A stretch of DNA of 64,000 nt from Dryas octopetala (GCA_963921425.1 OY992838.1:3720001-3784000), one strand, 5' to 3'. Positions 11,034 through 23,500 are shown, counted from the stretch's first letter. The notes: a model not told the origin generated them from the letters alone. Program-made: numbers and translations.

Positions 11034-11195
11034 TTCTATCCCTGAGACTGCATACACAAAGGACACGCCCAAACATCATTAACTCCAATTTCATCACCAA
11101 CATTGCAGCACTTCACAGCCTGCATACATGACACTGGATCATGCTTCACCATCATCATCCCTTTGCTCCGCAAAGGCAGTTTACCCTCCAGTTTA
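11034..11195 (-). other. Cys-rich open segment, unidentified
   Basis: The minus strand can be read as a short open segment that includes DPVSCMQAVKCCNVGDEIG and then NDVWACPLCMQSQG before a stop. The spaced CxxC and CC pairs look like a zinc-binding protein tail, but I do not recognise the family. It lies just beyond the 3' end of the minus-strand Copia element, so it could be the displaced 3' part of the interrupted F-box gene or an unrelated fragment. Confidence 0.25.
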
Positions 11196-11329
11196 CTCCA
11201 CCTTCATGAAGTTGTTGATCATGTCTAGGTTGTTCCATTTCACCCACATTTTTTCTTTCAACTCTCCCTCTTCAAAATCATGGAGAACATGATATGTCCT
11301 AGACATTTTCCTTCAAAGCATCTAGGGTT

Positions 11330-11910
11330 TCTATGCAGTAACTGTTGGAATTCTTGTGAGTTGTGGCTGCTGAAAGGATGATAGAAACTTGCTTCAAGGC
11401 ACGTTGAACAACGCTTTCTTTCAGACAATATTTGCCCCCACTTCTTGTGTGTAGAGGGATTTGCAAATATGCCTTGTGGATACAATGAAGCCTAGTAACA
11501 CTATTGTTTGTTAATGTCCTACACAACCAAAAACAAACCAAACACACAAATGGATATAACAAGAATACTCAAGTTTCACAAAGAACTAAAACTGCAGAAA
11601 TTAGTTCTTTGTATTTGATTTTGGTGAAAAGATGGAGAATGAGATAATAGTTGTTTTTTCTGTATATAAAATTCTGCAGAGAACTTCTCTTTTTATAATG
11701 AATCCAACGTGCCCTTTCTGAAATGGTATAGCAACCATTCAATTGAAATATTTATTCAAGAGGTATGATACCATTTGAATCATACCTTTTCATGAAATGT
11801 TATGACTCTATGAATATAAACCTCTACAGAAAGTTTAGTAACCTTTCCCAAAGGACACATTGATTCAATTCAAATTACAAATTTTTGAAAATTATCTAAT
11901 AATCCTCCAC
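11330..11910 (-). repeat. Probable 3' LTR of minus-strand Copia
   Basis: On the minus strand, a purine-rich ATGGTGGAGGATT near 11908 looks like a polypurine tract marking the LTR start. A TATAAAAAG box follows near 11695, then a leader-like stretch. The lower boundary is uncertain because no 5' LTR is available for comparison. Confidence 0.45.
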
Positions 11911-14900
11911 CATTTTCAAAATATAAAACGACTCAAATTTTAAAAACATTTAAAAACTTACTTAAGCAATTTCTTGAAAGCGTTGTGCATAAATTAAAGT
12001 ATCTTTTGGATTTGAACTTTAACTTAGTGAAAACATATCAAAGTTAATCAAGATAGAGAAGTAGCATTGCTTTGAACTTTCGATCTTATATGATTAACCG
12101 GACATATTTCACACACAAAACTTTGCAACCCTTTTTGTGTGTTTATAAACCGACACGTGGATTGGCCTTGTGTCTATACCCATTTTCATGCGTACTCTAG
12201 TGACAAGTCCTTGTCTCATAGGAAGCGGCACCACCTCCTACACGCATATAGGTAGACATGTAGTACCCCTGTAACTCAAGTACTTTCAGTCATATCTATT
12301 AAGAGTTGTAACTCACCCTCTTTCATACATTACAGGTACCAAGCACTTTAACCTTGGATGGAAAAATAATTAGAGTGTGTCATTCAAAATGACAACACTA
12401 AATGCTTGCGATTACAATCATATGATGTACTTTGCTCATTGAACTCAAAGACTTGATGTTTCAAGAGTTCGAGTTGAGTTTCCACCATTGGTAATCATAT
12501 AGGAGTGGACTTTAACCCCATCCCTTTTGATGTCTTCCACACTATATCCCTTGCAAGTCCTTTGGTTAATGGATCAGCCAAGTTTTGACATGATCTTACA
12601 AAATTGATGGTTATAACTCCATCAATAATCATTTGCCTCACAGAACTATGCCTTAGGCCAATATGCCTAGATTTACCATTATAAACTTGACAATAAGCCC
12701 TTGATAGTGTTGCTTGACTATCACAATGAATAGAGATATGAGGCATTGGTTTAGACCAAACTGGAATCTCTATTAATAAGTTTCTTAACCATTCGGCTTC
12801 TTTACTACAAGAGGCCAAGGCTACAAATTCGGCTGCCATGGTGGAGTTCGATATGCATGTTTGTTTCTTTGAACCCCAAGATATGGCTCCTCCACCGAGT
12901 AAAAAAATCCAGCCACTTGTAGACTTATGATCTTCAAAATCATTTATCCAATTGGCATCAGTATATCCTTCTAATACATTAGGATATCCACTATACCAAA
13001 TTTCATAATCCAAAGTACCCTTTAGATATTTAAATATTCTTGTAATTGCATTCCAATTCAATTCACTAGGACAACAAGTAAATCTACTTAGTTTACTCAC
13101 TGCAAATGCAATATCCGGCCTAGTACATGTCATTGCATACATTAAACAACCAATCATTTTAGAATATTCTAATTGATTCACAGCCCTACCTTTGTTAGGA
13201 TATAACTTTATATTTGGATCAAAAGGTGTTGATACTGGATTTGAATCAAAGAAATTGAATCTCTTTAGTATCTTTTCTATGTAATGTGATTGTGTCAACA
13301 TCAATCCATCATTACATCTTTTGATTCTCATGCCAAGAATTACATCGGCGCTGCCCATATCTTTCATATCAAAGCTTGATGACAAAAATTCTTTTGTTTT
13401 GTTTATAGATTCCATATCCGTTCCAAAGATTAACATGACATCCACATACAAGCAAATAATTACTCCTTTATCTTTTTGGAACTTACTATAAACGCATTTG
13501 TCTGATTCATGTATCCTAAAACCATTGGATACAATCACTTTATCAAACTTTTCATGCCACTGCTTTGGCGCTTGTTTTAAACCATATAATGATTTAACCA
13601 ATTTACATACCTTGTGTTCTTGTCCAGTTATGACAAAACCTTCGGGTTGGTTCATGTAAATTTCTTCATCCAATTCACCATTTAGGAATGCAGTTTTAAC
13701 ATCTATTTGGTGAATCTCAAATTTGAATATAGATGCTAATGCAATTAGCATTCTTATAGTTGTAGTTCTTGCAACTGGAGCATAGGTATCGAAGTAGTCT
13801 ATGTCTTCTTTTTGTGTAAAGCCTTTGGCAACTAACCTTGCCTTGAACTTGTCAATAGTTCCATATACTTTCATTTTCTTTTTGAAAATCCATTTACACC
13901 CTATAGGTTTTGAACCAGGGGGTAAATCAACCAACTTCCATGTTTGGTTTCCCATGATCGAGTCCATCTCATCATTTATTGCTTCCTTCCAGAAAGCAGA
14001 GTCTTGAGATTTCATGGATTCCTCAAATGTTAGAGGATCTGACTCTACACTTGGTGTAATCATAGTTTGTTTACTATGAGAGTCTCTTGTACCTTCGACA
14101 AGGTACACGATAAAATCTGGACCAAAGGATTTTTCAGTCCTTCTTCTTTTGCTCCTTCTAGGTTCAAAAGATTCTTCATTATCAATTTGTGGTGTTTCAG
14201 TTGATGGTGTTTCAGAAAGATTTGGTAAAATATTTCCATTCCTTTGTGGATCCTCCACCACTTCATTCGTATCCTTTAAAATAGACATGAATCTATTTTC
14301 ACAAAATTCAGCATCTTTAGATTCAATCACGGTATTGACCCCTATGAAGTCATTAGGTTCTATGATAAGAAACCTATAACCTTTGCTATGTACTGCATAT
14401 CCCAAAAATATGCATTCAATAGCTTTAGGTCCTAACTTCTTTATTTTTGGTTCGGGTAACCTTACGATTGCTCTACACCCCCAAACTCTAAGATAACTTA
14501 GATTTGGTTTTCTTTTGAACCATAGTTCATATGGTGTGACCTTTAGTTTCTTGGTAGGAACTCTATTCAATAGATGGCATGCCGTTAGCATTGCCTCTCT
14601 CCAATAACCTTTACTAAGGTTTGAATTCAACATCATGGCGTTAACCATTTTCACAAAAGTCCTGTTTTTCCTTTCTACCACACCGTTTTGCTGTGGTGTA
14701 TATGCAATAGAAGTTTCATGTACAATTCCAACGGATTCACAATAAGATGGAAAATGAAATTCTCCACCTTTATCGGATCTAAGATACTTGATTTTTGTTT
14801 CACAAAGGTTTTCTACTTCATTCTTAAAAATCTTAAATTTTTCTAACACTTCATCCTTAGTATGCATAAGATAAACATAGCAAAACCTACTAAAATCATC

Positions 14901-16193
14901 TATAAAAGTAACGAAATATTTCTTATTTCCTCTTATAGGTGTACTATGCAGATCACAAACATCACTATGAATAAGTTGCAATAAAGTAGAAGTTCTTTCT
15001 ATCTTAGGAAAAGATTTTCTAGTAATCTTGGTATGCAAACAGGTAACACACTTATCATTCAAATCATTCACATGCTTTGGAATCAAATCAAGATTAGACA
15101 TATCATTTATCTTTTTAATATTAACATGACCTAATCTATTATGCCATAAAGATAACGAATCAAGCATATAAACAGAACCAATAGAAATTTTATTGAGATT
15201 GAGTTTGAACATTCCATTATACATATAACCTTTTCCAACAAAGGTCCCACCCTTGGTCAAGATAAATTTATCTGACTCAAATACTAACTTAAACCCAAAT
15301 TTGTTGAGTAGACTTCCAGAAACCAGATTTTTTCTAACATCTGGAACATGATAAACATCATTGAGAGTAAGCACCTTTCCGGATGTGAACTCTAGTTCTA
15401 TTGTGCCTTTTCCCTTAATAACAGCAGTAGAAGCATTTCCCATGTAGAGAACATCGGCTTCCTCATTAGGCACATAAGTCTTGAACATTTTCTTGTCCAT
15501 GCACACATGCTTGGTTGCCCCAGAATTGACCCACCAAGCATCATTGTCTTCCATCATATTGATTTCAGAAATCATAGCAACAAATTTGTCTTTGGAGTTT
15601 GACTCTTGTTGTTTCTTGAGATGACGACAGTCTCTCTTGAAATGGCCTGGTTTACCACAATGGAAACAACTCTCTTTCGTCTTCTTTGTGTTGTGGTGGT
15701 CTTTGTTGAAATTTCTCTTCCTCTTTTTGTTCCCTTGGTGGTTGTTGGATTGTTTAGATCCATTCTCCATCATATGAACCTTTGAGGATGAACCATCATC
15801 AACTTTCTCTCGGACCCTACACTCTTCCTCAATCCGATAATGTTGTCCCAATTGTTCTATGGTGAGATCCTCCTTCTTGTGTTTGAGGTTCTTCTTGTAT
15901 TCCTTCCATGAAGATGGTAATTTCTCCATAATAGCATAAACAAGGATAGACTCATCCATAGACATTTTGTATTGAGAAAGTTGGTTATGCATGTGTATAA
16001 TCTCATGAAATTGCTCAATAACATTTCTATCATCAGTCATTTTATAATTGAAGAACTTTGAAACAAGGAATTTCTTACTTGTTGCGTCTTCAGTCATGTA
16101 TTTAACCTCAAGTGCATCCCAAATTTCCTTAGAGCTCTCTATCTCATGATAGATGTCAAAGGATTTCAACCAGTACTTCATCAGGGAGATCAT
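11330..16193 (-). mobile_element. Ty1/copia retrotransposon, 5' end missing
   Basis: This is an old LTR element on the minus strand. The polyprotein region (12495-16193, about 1,230 codons) is open throughout. In order it holds a gag remainder, a CCHC knuckle (CFHCGKPGHFKRDC), a protease region, an HxxxH-type integrase with a DDE-like core ending in QQNGVVERKN, a reverse transcriptase, and a Ty1-type RNase H (EGYTDANW, then GGGAISWGSKKQ). The order protease-integrase-RT-RNase H is diagnostic of copia. A probable 3' LTR lies at 11330-11910. No 5' LTR or primer-binding site is seen. Instead the upper end runs directly into an F-box gene start. The element is incomplete and its age cannot be estimated from LTR divergence. 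Confidence 0.8.
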
Positions 16194-16365
16194 TAATATT
16201 AATATTCATCATCAATTTTGATGATGATGATGTTTTTGATCCTTTTAAGTGATGAATATGAACAGAGTACGGTGCTTCAAGGGACGATTGGGATCTACTC
16301 CTTCCTTTGGTAGTAGTATCAGCTCTCATGCGCGCAGAAACTTCGACAGGATAACTAACTGACAT
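16160..16365 (-). pseudogene. F-box gene first exon, interrupted by Copia
   Basis: From an ATG at 16365 on the minus strand, about 69 codons read MSVSYPVEVSARMRADTTTK and continue through a Ser/Lys-rich linker to NDLPDEVLVEIL, the hallmark first half of an F-box. At that point the sequence becomes retrotransposon gag in another frame, and the F-box reading frame closes. The rest of the F-box and any substrate-binding domain are missing. The Copia element appears to have landed in, or rearranged with, this gene. Upstream minus-strand sequence (16366-16900) looks like a normal 5' leader, with a possible splice donor at CTGAGACAG/GTAATATC. Confidence 0.7.
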
Positions 16366-16371
16366 CTAGCC

Positions 16372-16860
16372 TAGGGTTCTTATTCCAAACAGCAGAGAGT
16401 CACAATTTTTCAGCAGAAAGTCCCAGTTTTTCAACAATCTTAAGAGAAAGTCCCAATTTTTCAACAAACTTAGCAGAAAATCTCAATCTTTCAATATATT
16501 TAGCAAATCTTCAATCCGATCCCAACTCATAAAGAACAAAAACAACCTGCAAAATAGAGAGATTTCAACAAATTTAGAAGGAACTCAATCCAATCCCAAC
16601 TCATAGATAACAGAAACAGCACGAAAACTAGACAGACAATTACTTAATAGATAGAGCATAGCCAAAGTCTAGGGTTCTTCCTCCAATAGTCCCAATGTTT
16701 CAACAAACTTTGCATAAAGTCTCAATTTTTCAACAATCTTAAGAGAGTTCCAATTTATCAACAAACTTAACAAAAAGTTTCAATCATTCAATTAAAAAAT
16801 TTAGCAGAAATTCAATCCGATCCCAACTCATAAATAACAAAAACAGCCGAGAGAGATATT
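16372..16860 (-). repeat. Duplicated 5'-leader segments, F-box gene
   Basis: Two related segments lie in direct orientation at about 16372-16560 and 16672-16860. Both contain AGGGTTCTT, several TTTTTCAACAA words, and CAATCCGATCCCAACTCATA followed by AACAAAAACA. Inside each, a short unit with AAAGTCCCAATTTTTCAAC repeats several times. They lie in the presumed untranslated leader of the broken F-box gene, and no coding is seen. Confidence 0.65.
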
Positions 16861-16921
16861 ACCTGAGACAGAGAGAGAAATATAATTCACCAGCAGGAGT
16901 CGCAACATGTAGATTTCAAAA

Positions 16922-18393
16922 CAAATAGGCTTAATTATGGATTTCCAATCTAAAACTGTAATTCATTATTACATTACCATTTGAAAGTTTTTTTTTGTCC
17001 CAGATTACCATATATAACTTATATTTGTGGAGTTAATTACACTTACACTCCCTGAGGTTTATCATCTTTTCACATATACCCTCTGAGGTTTCAAAAATTA
17101 CACATACACCCCCTGAAGTTTCAAAACTATTACATATAACCCCTACAAAAGAAATAAATAAATAAACAAAAAATAAAATATTTGTATTAAAGTTGGACAT
17201 TACATCTTGAGTAATCTTATTAGGCCATTTCACCACTTAGCATGTTTTTGCATAATTTTTCATAATTTTTCATCTCATGTCAAGGGTTATATGCAACAGT
17301 TTTAAAACCTCAGGGGATGTATGTGTAATTATTGAAATCTCATGGAGTGTATATGAAAAAACGATAAACCTCAGGGGGTGTAAGTGTAATTAACTCTATA
17401 TTTGTGTCTCATTTTACTTTGTTTCGTCAATAATTCCAATAAAAATGCTGACTTGGCCGTTAATGTTGACAAAACACGCTAGATGTGTGCCATGTATCAC
17501 ATCTTTTTTTCTATTTTCTATTTTTTTATAAAATTTAAAAATTAATTAAAAATAGTTTTGAACTCAGAAAAATATACAAAAAATTCCTACAAACTCGTCT
17601 TGACTAGTACTAATTTACTATGGAGTCAAAATATCAATTTTCTCTCTAAAAATTTTCAAAAAATTTGGAAAGTCCAAATTTATTTTTAGAAAATTAAAAT
17701 ATTCTAAACTCTTTGGAAATTCATAGGATAATCTCCCGAAGTCTAAAAAATATGAGGTCTTCACCGTTAGTCTTCTAAAAACTAACAATACCTTTCTCGT
17801 GAACACTTGCTACCCAAATGACCTCTCGATCTTAGAGGAAAATAAATTTCTCTCTATAAAATAAATTCTAGAATTTCTGTAAAGTCTCAAAATAATTCTC
17901 TCAAACAAGATTTTGGTAATTTTCAAAATATTTTTGAGAATTCTTCCGAGAGTTTATGAAAATTATATAATTTATTTAATAGAGGAAAATTTATTTTAAT
18001 TTTTTAGAAATAAATTTAGACTTTCTAATTTTTTTGGAAATTTTTAGAGGGAAAAATTGGTAATTTAACCCTATAGTAAATTAGTACTAGTCAAGACAAG
18101 TCCGTAAAAATTTTTTGTATATTTTTCTGAGTTTAGGGTTATTTTTAATTAATTTTCAAAGTTTATAAAAATAAAAAAATTCAAAAATAAAAACAAAGAT
18201 GTGACACGTGACGCACTGCACATCGTCAGCATTAACGACAAATTCAACTTTTTTAACGGAATTGTTTACTGAACAAGATAAAATGGGACACTGATGTAAG
18301 TTATATGTGGTAATCTGGGACAAAAAATCTTTCAGGTGGCAATATGAGAATGAATTATAGTCTTGGGTGGTAAATCGATAATTAAGTCTATTT
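16922..18393. mobile_element. Foldback element with about 400-bp arms
   Basis: The left arm (16922-17029 plus 17407-17720) and right arm (about 17960-18393) are imperfect reverse complements. Landmarks are CTTAATTAT near both outer ends, TTTTTTGTCCCAGATTACCA, and CTTGACTAGTACTAATTTAC further in. There is no transposase frame. The architecture fits a non-autonomous Mutator-like or foldback element. A clear target duplication was not found. A second element is nested in the left arm. Confidence 0.75.
17030..17396. mobile_element. Mutator-type MITE, 367 bp, 10-bp TSD
   Basis: The element starts GAGTTAATTACACTTACACT and ends with the near-perfect reverse complement GGTGTAAGTGTAATTAACTC. It is flanked by the exact 10-bp duplication TATATTTGTG (17020-17029 and 17397-17406). 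Inside each arm, CCCTGAGGTTT followed by ATTACACATACACC-like words is repeated two to three times. There is no coding. The 9-10-bp duplication length points to the Mutator superfamily. It is inserted into the left arm of the larger foldback element, so it is the younger of the two. Confidence 0.9.
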
Positions 18394-19367
18394 GATTTGG
18401 ATGCGGTCTGTGTTTTATATATTTTTTTTTTGGACCAATTTAAAGGTTTTTTTTTAAGGAGAGAGTTTCTATTTTCTAATATCCAATATATATATTGAAG
18501 AGAAATTTGAAAAACTAAACATTTTTTTATTTCTAGTAAAGTCATTTAACTATTCTCTAAAATTTTTAGAATTTCAAATTTGACACTCAAGTAGTACTTT
18601 ACCTCCCATCCAGAAATGTTCGAACCCCTTTTGAGTAATATTCGAACCATATCGAATAATGCTCGAAGGGTGTTCAAGCACTTTTTGAGGGTCAATTTCT
18701 AATTTTTTTTAAAAAAAGTTAAAGTTTTTCAAATTAACTTGAATTTGAATTAATGGCAAAAAAATAAAATAAATTAAATTTGGATTAATTTTCTAAATTT
18801 CTCTATATAAAATAGTACGAAATTCTCTCAATTTTTCTACAAAATAAAGCTTATTAAATCACCGTGTGCATCTTCACAAATATTGAAATTTTTGTTCCCG
18901 ATAGTTTCATGTTTTATGAAACATTTGATCATATCAAATGAGAGACAATATATCCAATTTTTAATCTGTCCATGATTCAGTGCAAAACAGACCCAAAAAA
19001 AAAAGATTATAAATAACATGATTTTGATATATATGACTATATGAGACTATGAGTGACACCACAAGCATGGACACCAATACATATTAACCATATCCAAGAA
19101 AAAGCTCAAATTTTGAATGAATACGAAGCTATTGATGTACGTCGGAATGATATAATTTAGTCCAAGTGATTAGAGTGTGTGAGATAATGAATTAAAATTG
19201 TGGTAAATTTTTTGTTTGATTTCCTACAATTAATTTAACAAAAAAGAAAGATAAGTTTTCAATGAGATTAATTAACATGAAAATAAGTTTGAACAATAAA
19301 TTCAGGGTTGGGTCCCACAGTATAGGATACCATTTAAGCAGCTTATTACTCCTTATATATTACTCTT
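18394..19367. other. AT-rich gap, nothing recognised
   Basis: Low-complexity AT-rich DNA with only short frames. It includes TTCGAA-type words around 18610-18680 (such as ATTCGAACC and GCTCGAAGG) without further structure. It is the left flank of the young Copia insertion. Confidence 0.4.
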
Positions 19368-19555
19368 TGTTGTAAATATATTGTTTTATGTGGCTATCCC
19401 TGTAATTAGTTGTAGGGGCATACTAGTAAATATACAAAACCTAGTAAACCCTACTTCTATATAAGGATATTTATAACATGAATAAGATAGACTGATCATA
19501 TTCTCTCTGCCTCCTCTTTTCCACAAACCCTAATTTTCTACATACTTTTACAACA
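19368..19555 (+). repeat. 5' LTR (188 bp)
   Basis: It starts TGTTGTAAATATATTG and ends TTTTACAACA, with TG...CA ends. A TATA-like CTATATAAGG box lies near 19460. It is identical by eye to 26217-26404. Confidence 0.95.
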
Positions 19556-19575
19556 CGTTATCAGCACGAAAAGCT
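19556..19575 (+). other. Putative primer-binding site
   Basis: The bases immediately after the 5' LTR read CGTTATCAGCACG. The ATCAG core resembles the plant Copia primer site complementary to initiator Met tRNA, but the match is partial. Confidence 0.5.
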
Positions 19576-19899
19576 CTTTAGATTGTGGATCGCCAAACAA
19601 AAGAGGATCATCATTCAATCCGTTCTTCAATCAATCAAGCACGAGAAGCTCTTTGGATTGTGGATTGTGGATCGATAAACGAAAGAGGATCATCCTTCAA
19701 TTTGTTCTTCAACCAAGTAGGTTTTATAAAACAATTTCATGTTTATGTTTTAAAACCTTTGATTGATTGAAAAATCCTCCATGAAGCATGAACCCTAAAT
19801 TTATGAGATTGATTTATTTGGGTTTATATATTTTTATACATGCTTCCTTGAATTGAATGATTAAACAATAAAAAGAGGAAATTTATTGGGGTGATCGGA

Positions 19900-20445
19900 C
19901 ACCACCCCGCGCGGCCAGCAGCCGCTAGCCCCCTCACCCACGTGCGCTGCCAGCAGCAGCCTTGCTGCCTTGCGCTGCCAGCTGCCAGCAGCCAGCCCTC
20001 GCGCGCGCAGCACCTTGCAGCCCCTCAGTCCTTCGCTGCTAGCAGCAGTCCCTCGCGACCAGCAGCCTTGCAGCAGCCCCTCGCTGCCCACTAGGCAGCC
20101 CACGCAGGCGCAGCCTCGCTGCCATCGCAGTAGCCTCGCGCAGCAGGCCCTCTATCGCGCAGCCAGCCTTGCTGCTGCCTTGCAGCCCAGCAGGCCTTGT
20201 AGCCTTGCAGCAGCCCAGCAGGCCTTGCTGCAGCCCAATCAATCTGCTGCCAGCCCAGCAGGCCAGCAGCCTTGCTGCCCACCAGGCCCACGGCCCAACT
20301 GGCCAGCAGCCCAGGCCCGCCACGTCACTGCCACGCAGGCAGCCACGTCAGTCGCCACGCAGGCGCCATGTCAGCTCCACGCATGCGCCACCAAGCTGCC
20401 ACGTCAGCGCCAATCCCACGCTGACACATGGCGAACCTCCTGAAA
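19900..20445 (+). repeat. CAG/GCC-rich leader block in Copia
   Basis: This is an abrupt GC-rich island in an AT-rich window, made of irregular repeats of CCAGCAGCC, CTTGCAGCC and CTCGC words, then GCCACGTCAG/GCCACGCAGG repeats toward 20330-20440. It lies in the element's untranslated leader between LTR and gag. Long Ala/Pro/Gln-rich frames exist on both strands but are composition artefacts. Such a block could form strong RNA structure. Confidence 0.8.
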
Positions 20446-20473
20446 CTTTGTAAAAAGGAAATGTTAATTCTTG

Positions 20474-20545
20474 CCATGCCTGGGATTTGAACCTAGGACC
20501 TCTTGTGCACCACCTTGCACCTTAACCACTGTGCTGTTGATGGTT
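20474..20545 (-). other. tRNA-like motif in Copia leader
   Basis: Read on the minus strand, it has an A-box-like AGCACAGTGGTTAAGG and a B-box-like GGTTCAAATCCC at roughly tRNA spacing. Arms pair only partly, so it is tRNA-derived rather than a working tRNA gene. It is antisense to the element's own transcript. Confidence 0.55.
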
Positions 20546-23500
20546 TATTGTTAGTATGCAAACCATTTAATATATATACCCTAAATGCCAGAAATTTTTA
20601 TTCAAATAATTTTGTGATATTTTTCTGTTCTACTTGGGTATATGAATATTTTACTTGTTTAAATTTTTGCACTAGAATATATGTGTAGAAATTGCAGGTA
20701 ATTAATGAACCAGTAGTTCATACATAAATATTGAACCTGTAGCTTCAATAATGCCGTATAAGGAACCTGAAGTTTCCTTCATAAATTCACCATACATGAT
20801 AAAACCAGTAGATTTTACATGTCTATACCATGTTATAGAACTTGAAGTTCTTATTTATTGTTTATGGATATTATTGCCCGAAGCACTAATCATGATTATT
20901 TGTTCCTTTCAACCAAAGAATGTCAAATCTCAACAAGCTTGATTTTGTCGCTTTGGAAGTTTCCGGAAGAAACTATCTAAAGTGGACTCAAGATGTTAAG
21001 CTTCATTTGACTGCCAAGAAGATGAGGTCGACAATCAATGCAGACAATGTTGTCGCAGAATCTCTTAAGGCAAGTGCCATGATCTTTATTAGGAAGCATA
21101 TGGAGGAAGCACTCCAAGTTGAGTACCTCGCTGAAGAGGATCCACGAGCTCTTTGGGTTGCTCTGGAAGAGCGGTTTGACCATCAAAAGACCATTTTCTT
21201 GCCTGAAGCAAGACATGATTGGCAGAACATTCGTTTCCAGGATTTCAAATCCGTGAATGAGTATAATTCGGAGATCTGCCGGATCCGGTCGCTCCTCAAA
21301 TTTTGTGGGGAGGAGCTCACCGAAGTTGACCTATTGGAGAAGACTTTCTCCACCTTCCCTGCCTCCTGTTTGGTCCTGCAGCAACAATACAGGGAGAGGA
21401 ATTTTACCAAGTTCTCGGCATTGATCACCACTCTGTTGCTCGCTGAAAAGAACAACAACTTATTAATGAGAAATGATCAAGCCCGACCTGTCGGTACTAA
21501 AGCAGCACCATTGCCTGAAGCAAACGCTGTTGCTTATCGCGATTCAAACCGCGAAAGAGGATACCGAGGTCATGGAAATGGCGCAAAGTCTGACCGCCCG
21601 AGATATGGAAGGAAAGGTTCTCAGAGGAATGGCCTGTATGACGAAGGCCAACGTGGCCATGGCCCACGTGGTAGGAACCACGGTCCCTCGGCCCCAAGAA
21701 CTCGAAATGAGAGGAACACTGGTCCGGCCCGTCGCCACCAGAATCAGAATCAGAATGATATCTGTTACCGATGTGGAGGAACTGATCACTGGTCCCGCAC
21801 CTGCCGTGCATCAGCGCAAGCTGTAAATGAGTATCATGCCAGTAGCGGAACTCGAGAGACCAACCTCATTGAGGGATCATTTCCTATGGATACCACCTTA
21901 GAGGTCACTGATTTCCAGACTGCTACTGGACACTTCGAGGACTAGAAACTCGATGACATGGATATGATCGGCGCTTGTGCCGTATTTATTTTCTGAATAA
22001 TGTTTTTCTTATTCGGATTATTTTGGTGATTTATGATTTGGATTATTTGTTTTGAAAATTTGGTTATGCTCGAATATTATTTAATTCAATCAAGTTATTT
22101 TCATACATGTGATCTATTGAATTAAATTTATGAATAAGCATGTTTAGTGGGGAAGTTTGTTGTCTGGCAGACAGTGCTACTACGCACACCATACTTCAAG
22201 ATCGGAAGTATTTTTCAAACTTATTGCTTACTCATACCTCTGTGACAACCATATCAGGCCAATCCAACCTGATAGAGGGCCATGGCAAAGCCCATTTTTA
22301 TGTTGTCCAATGGTACTGAATTACCATTAATGAGGCCTTATATTCTCCAAGTTCCAGAAGAACGTTGTTGAGTTATAAGGATATTCGAGCCAACGGTTAT
22401 CACGTTGAAACCACTGAGGAAAATGGAGTGGAATATCTTTGCATAACCTCCAATTTGTATGGCCAGAAGCGTACATTGGAGAAATTGAAATGTCTATCGA
22501 GCGGTCTTTACATGACCACCATTAGATCGATTGAGGCAAATCACATAGTTAACCAGAAGTTAACCAATTCGAGCAGTTTCTTTCTATGGCATGACCGGTT
22601 GGGATACCCAGGTCAAAGTATGATGCACCGTATCCTCAATTCATCACACGGGCATCCCCTTACTAATAAGGATCTTGTGTTTAGTGACACATTATGCCAA
22701 ACTTGCTCGCTCAGAAAGTTGAATACTAGACCATCATATGCAAAGACTAGTAAAGACTCCATCATTTTCCTGCAAATGATACAAGGGAATATTTGTGGAC
22801 TTATCCAACCACCATGCGGACCATTTAAATATTTTATGGTTTTGGTTGATGCATCGACAAAGTGATCACATGTTACACTATTGTCCACAAGAAACGCTGC
22901 TTTTGCTAAACTTCTCGCCCAGAAGGCTCACCACACGGATTATCCTATAAAGTCCAGAAGATTTGATAATGCCGGAGAGTTTACATCGAAAACTTTCGAT
23001 GATTATTGCATGCCCCTTGGGATTAATGTTGAACATCGAGTTCCCCATGTTCACACCCATAATGGTCTCGCAGAAGCGTTCATTAAAAGATTACAAATGA
23101 TCGCACGAACCTTGGTTATGCGCACCAAGCTTCCAATTTCTGCGTGGGGCTATGCGATCTTGCATGCAGCCATGTTGGTCCGGTTGAGGCCCACTGCTAC
23201 CCAACCTTACTCTGCGTTACAGCTGGTGACTGGGTACGAACCTGACGTTTCGTACTTACGCGTATTTGGGTATGCAGTTTTCGTGCCAGTTGCGCCGCTA
23301 CAACGTACCAAAATGGGTCCTCAACGAACGATGGGCATATATGTCGATTATGAATCCCCATCCACTATACGCTTTTTAGAGCCCTTGACAGGCGATCTCT
23401 TTACCGCTAGATTTGCGGATTGTCACTTTGATGAGACAGTCTTCCCGCCGTTAGGGGGAGATATGAACGTCACCGTTCCTGAAGAACGACGTGAATTGAC

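Noticed and set aside
13801-15763. Small frames opposite or overlapping the Copia polyprotein
   Set aside because: They are shadows of the minus-strand polyprotein region.
16366-16920. 5' LTR of the minus-strand Copia
   Set aside because: It shows no similarity to the probable 3' LTR at 11330-11910 and contains leader-like repeats instead.
19861-20453. Several long overlapping open frames on both strands, Ala/Pro/Gln/Arg-rich
   Set aside because: They arise from the CAG/GCC-rich repeat block in the Copia leader. No domain, and both strands look equally open.
20474-20545. A functional tRNA gene
   Set aside because: A and B boxes are present but the stems do not close well, and it lies inside a retrotransposon leader.
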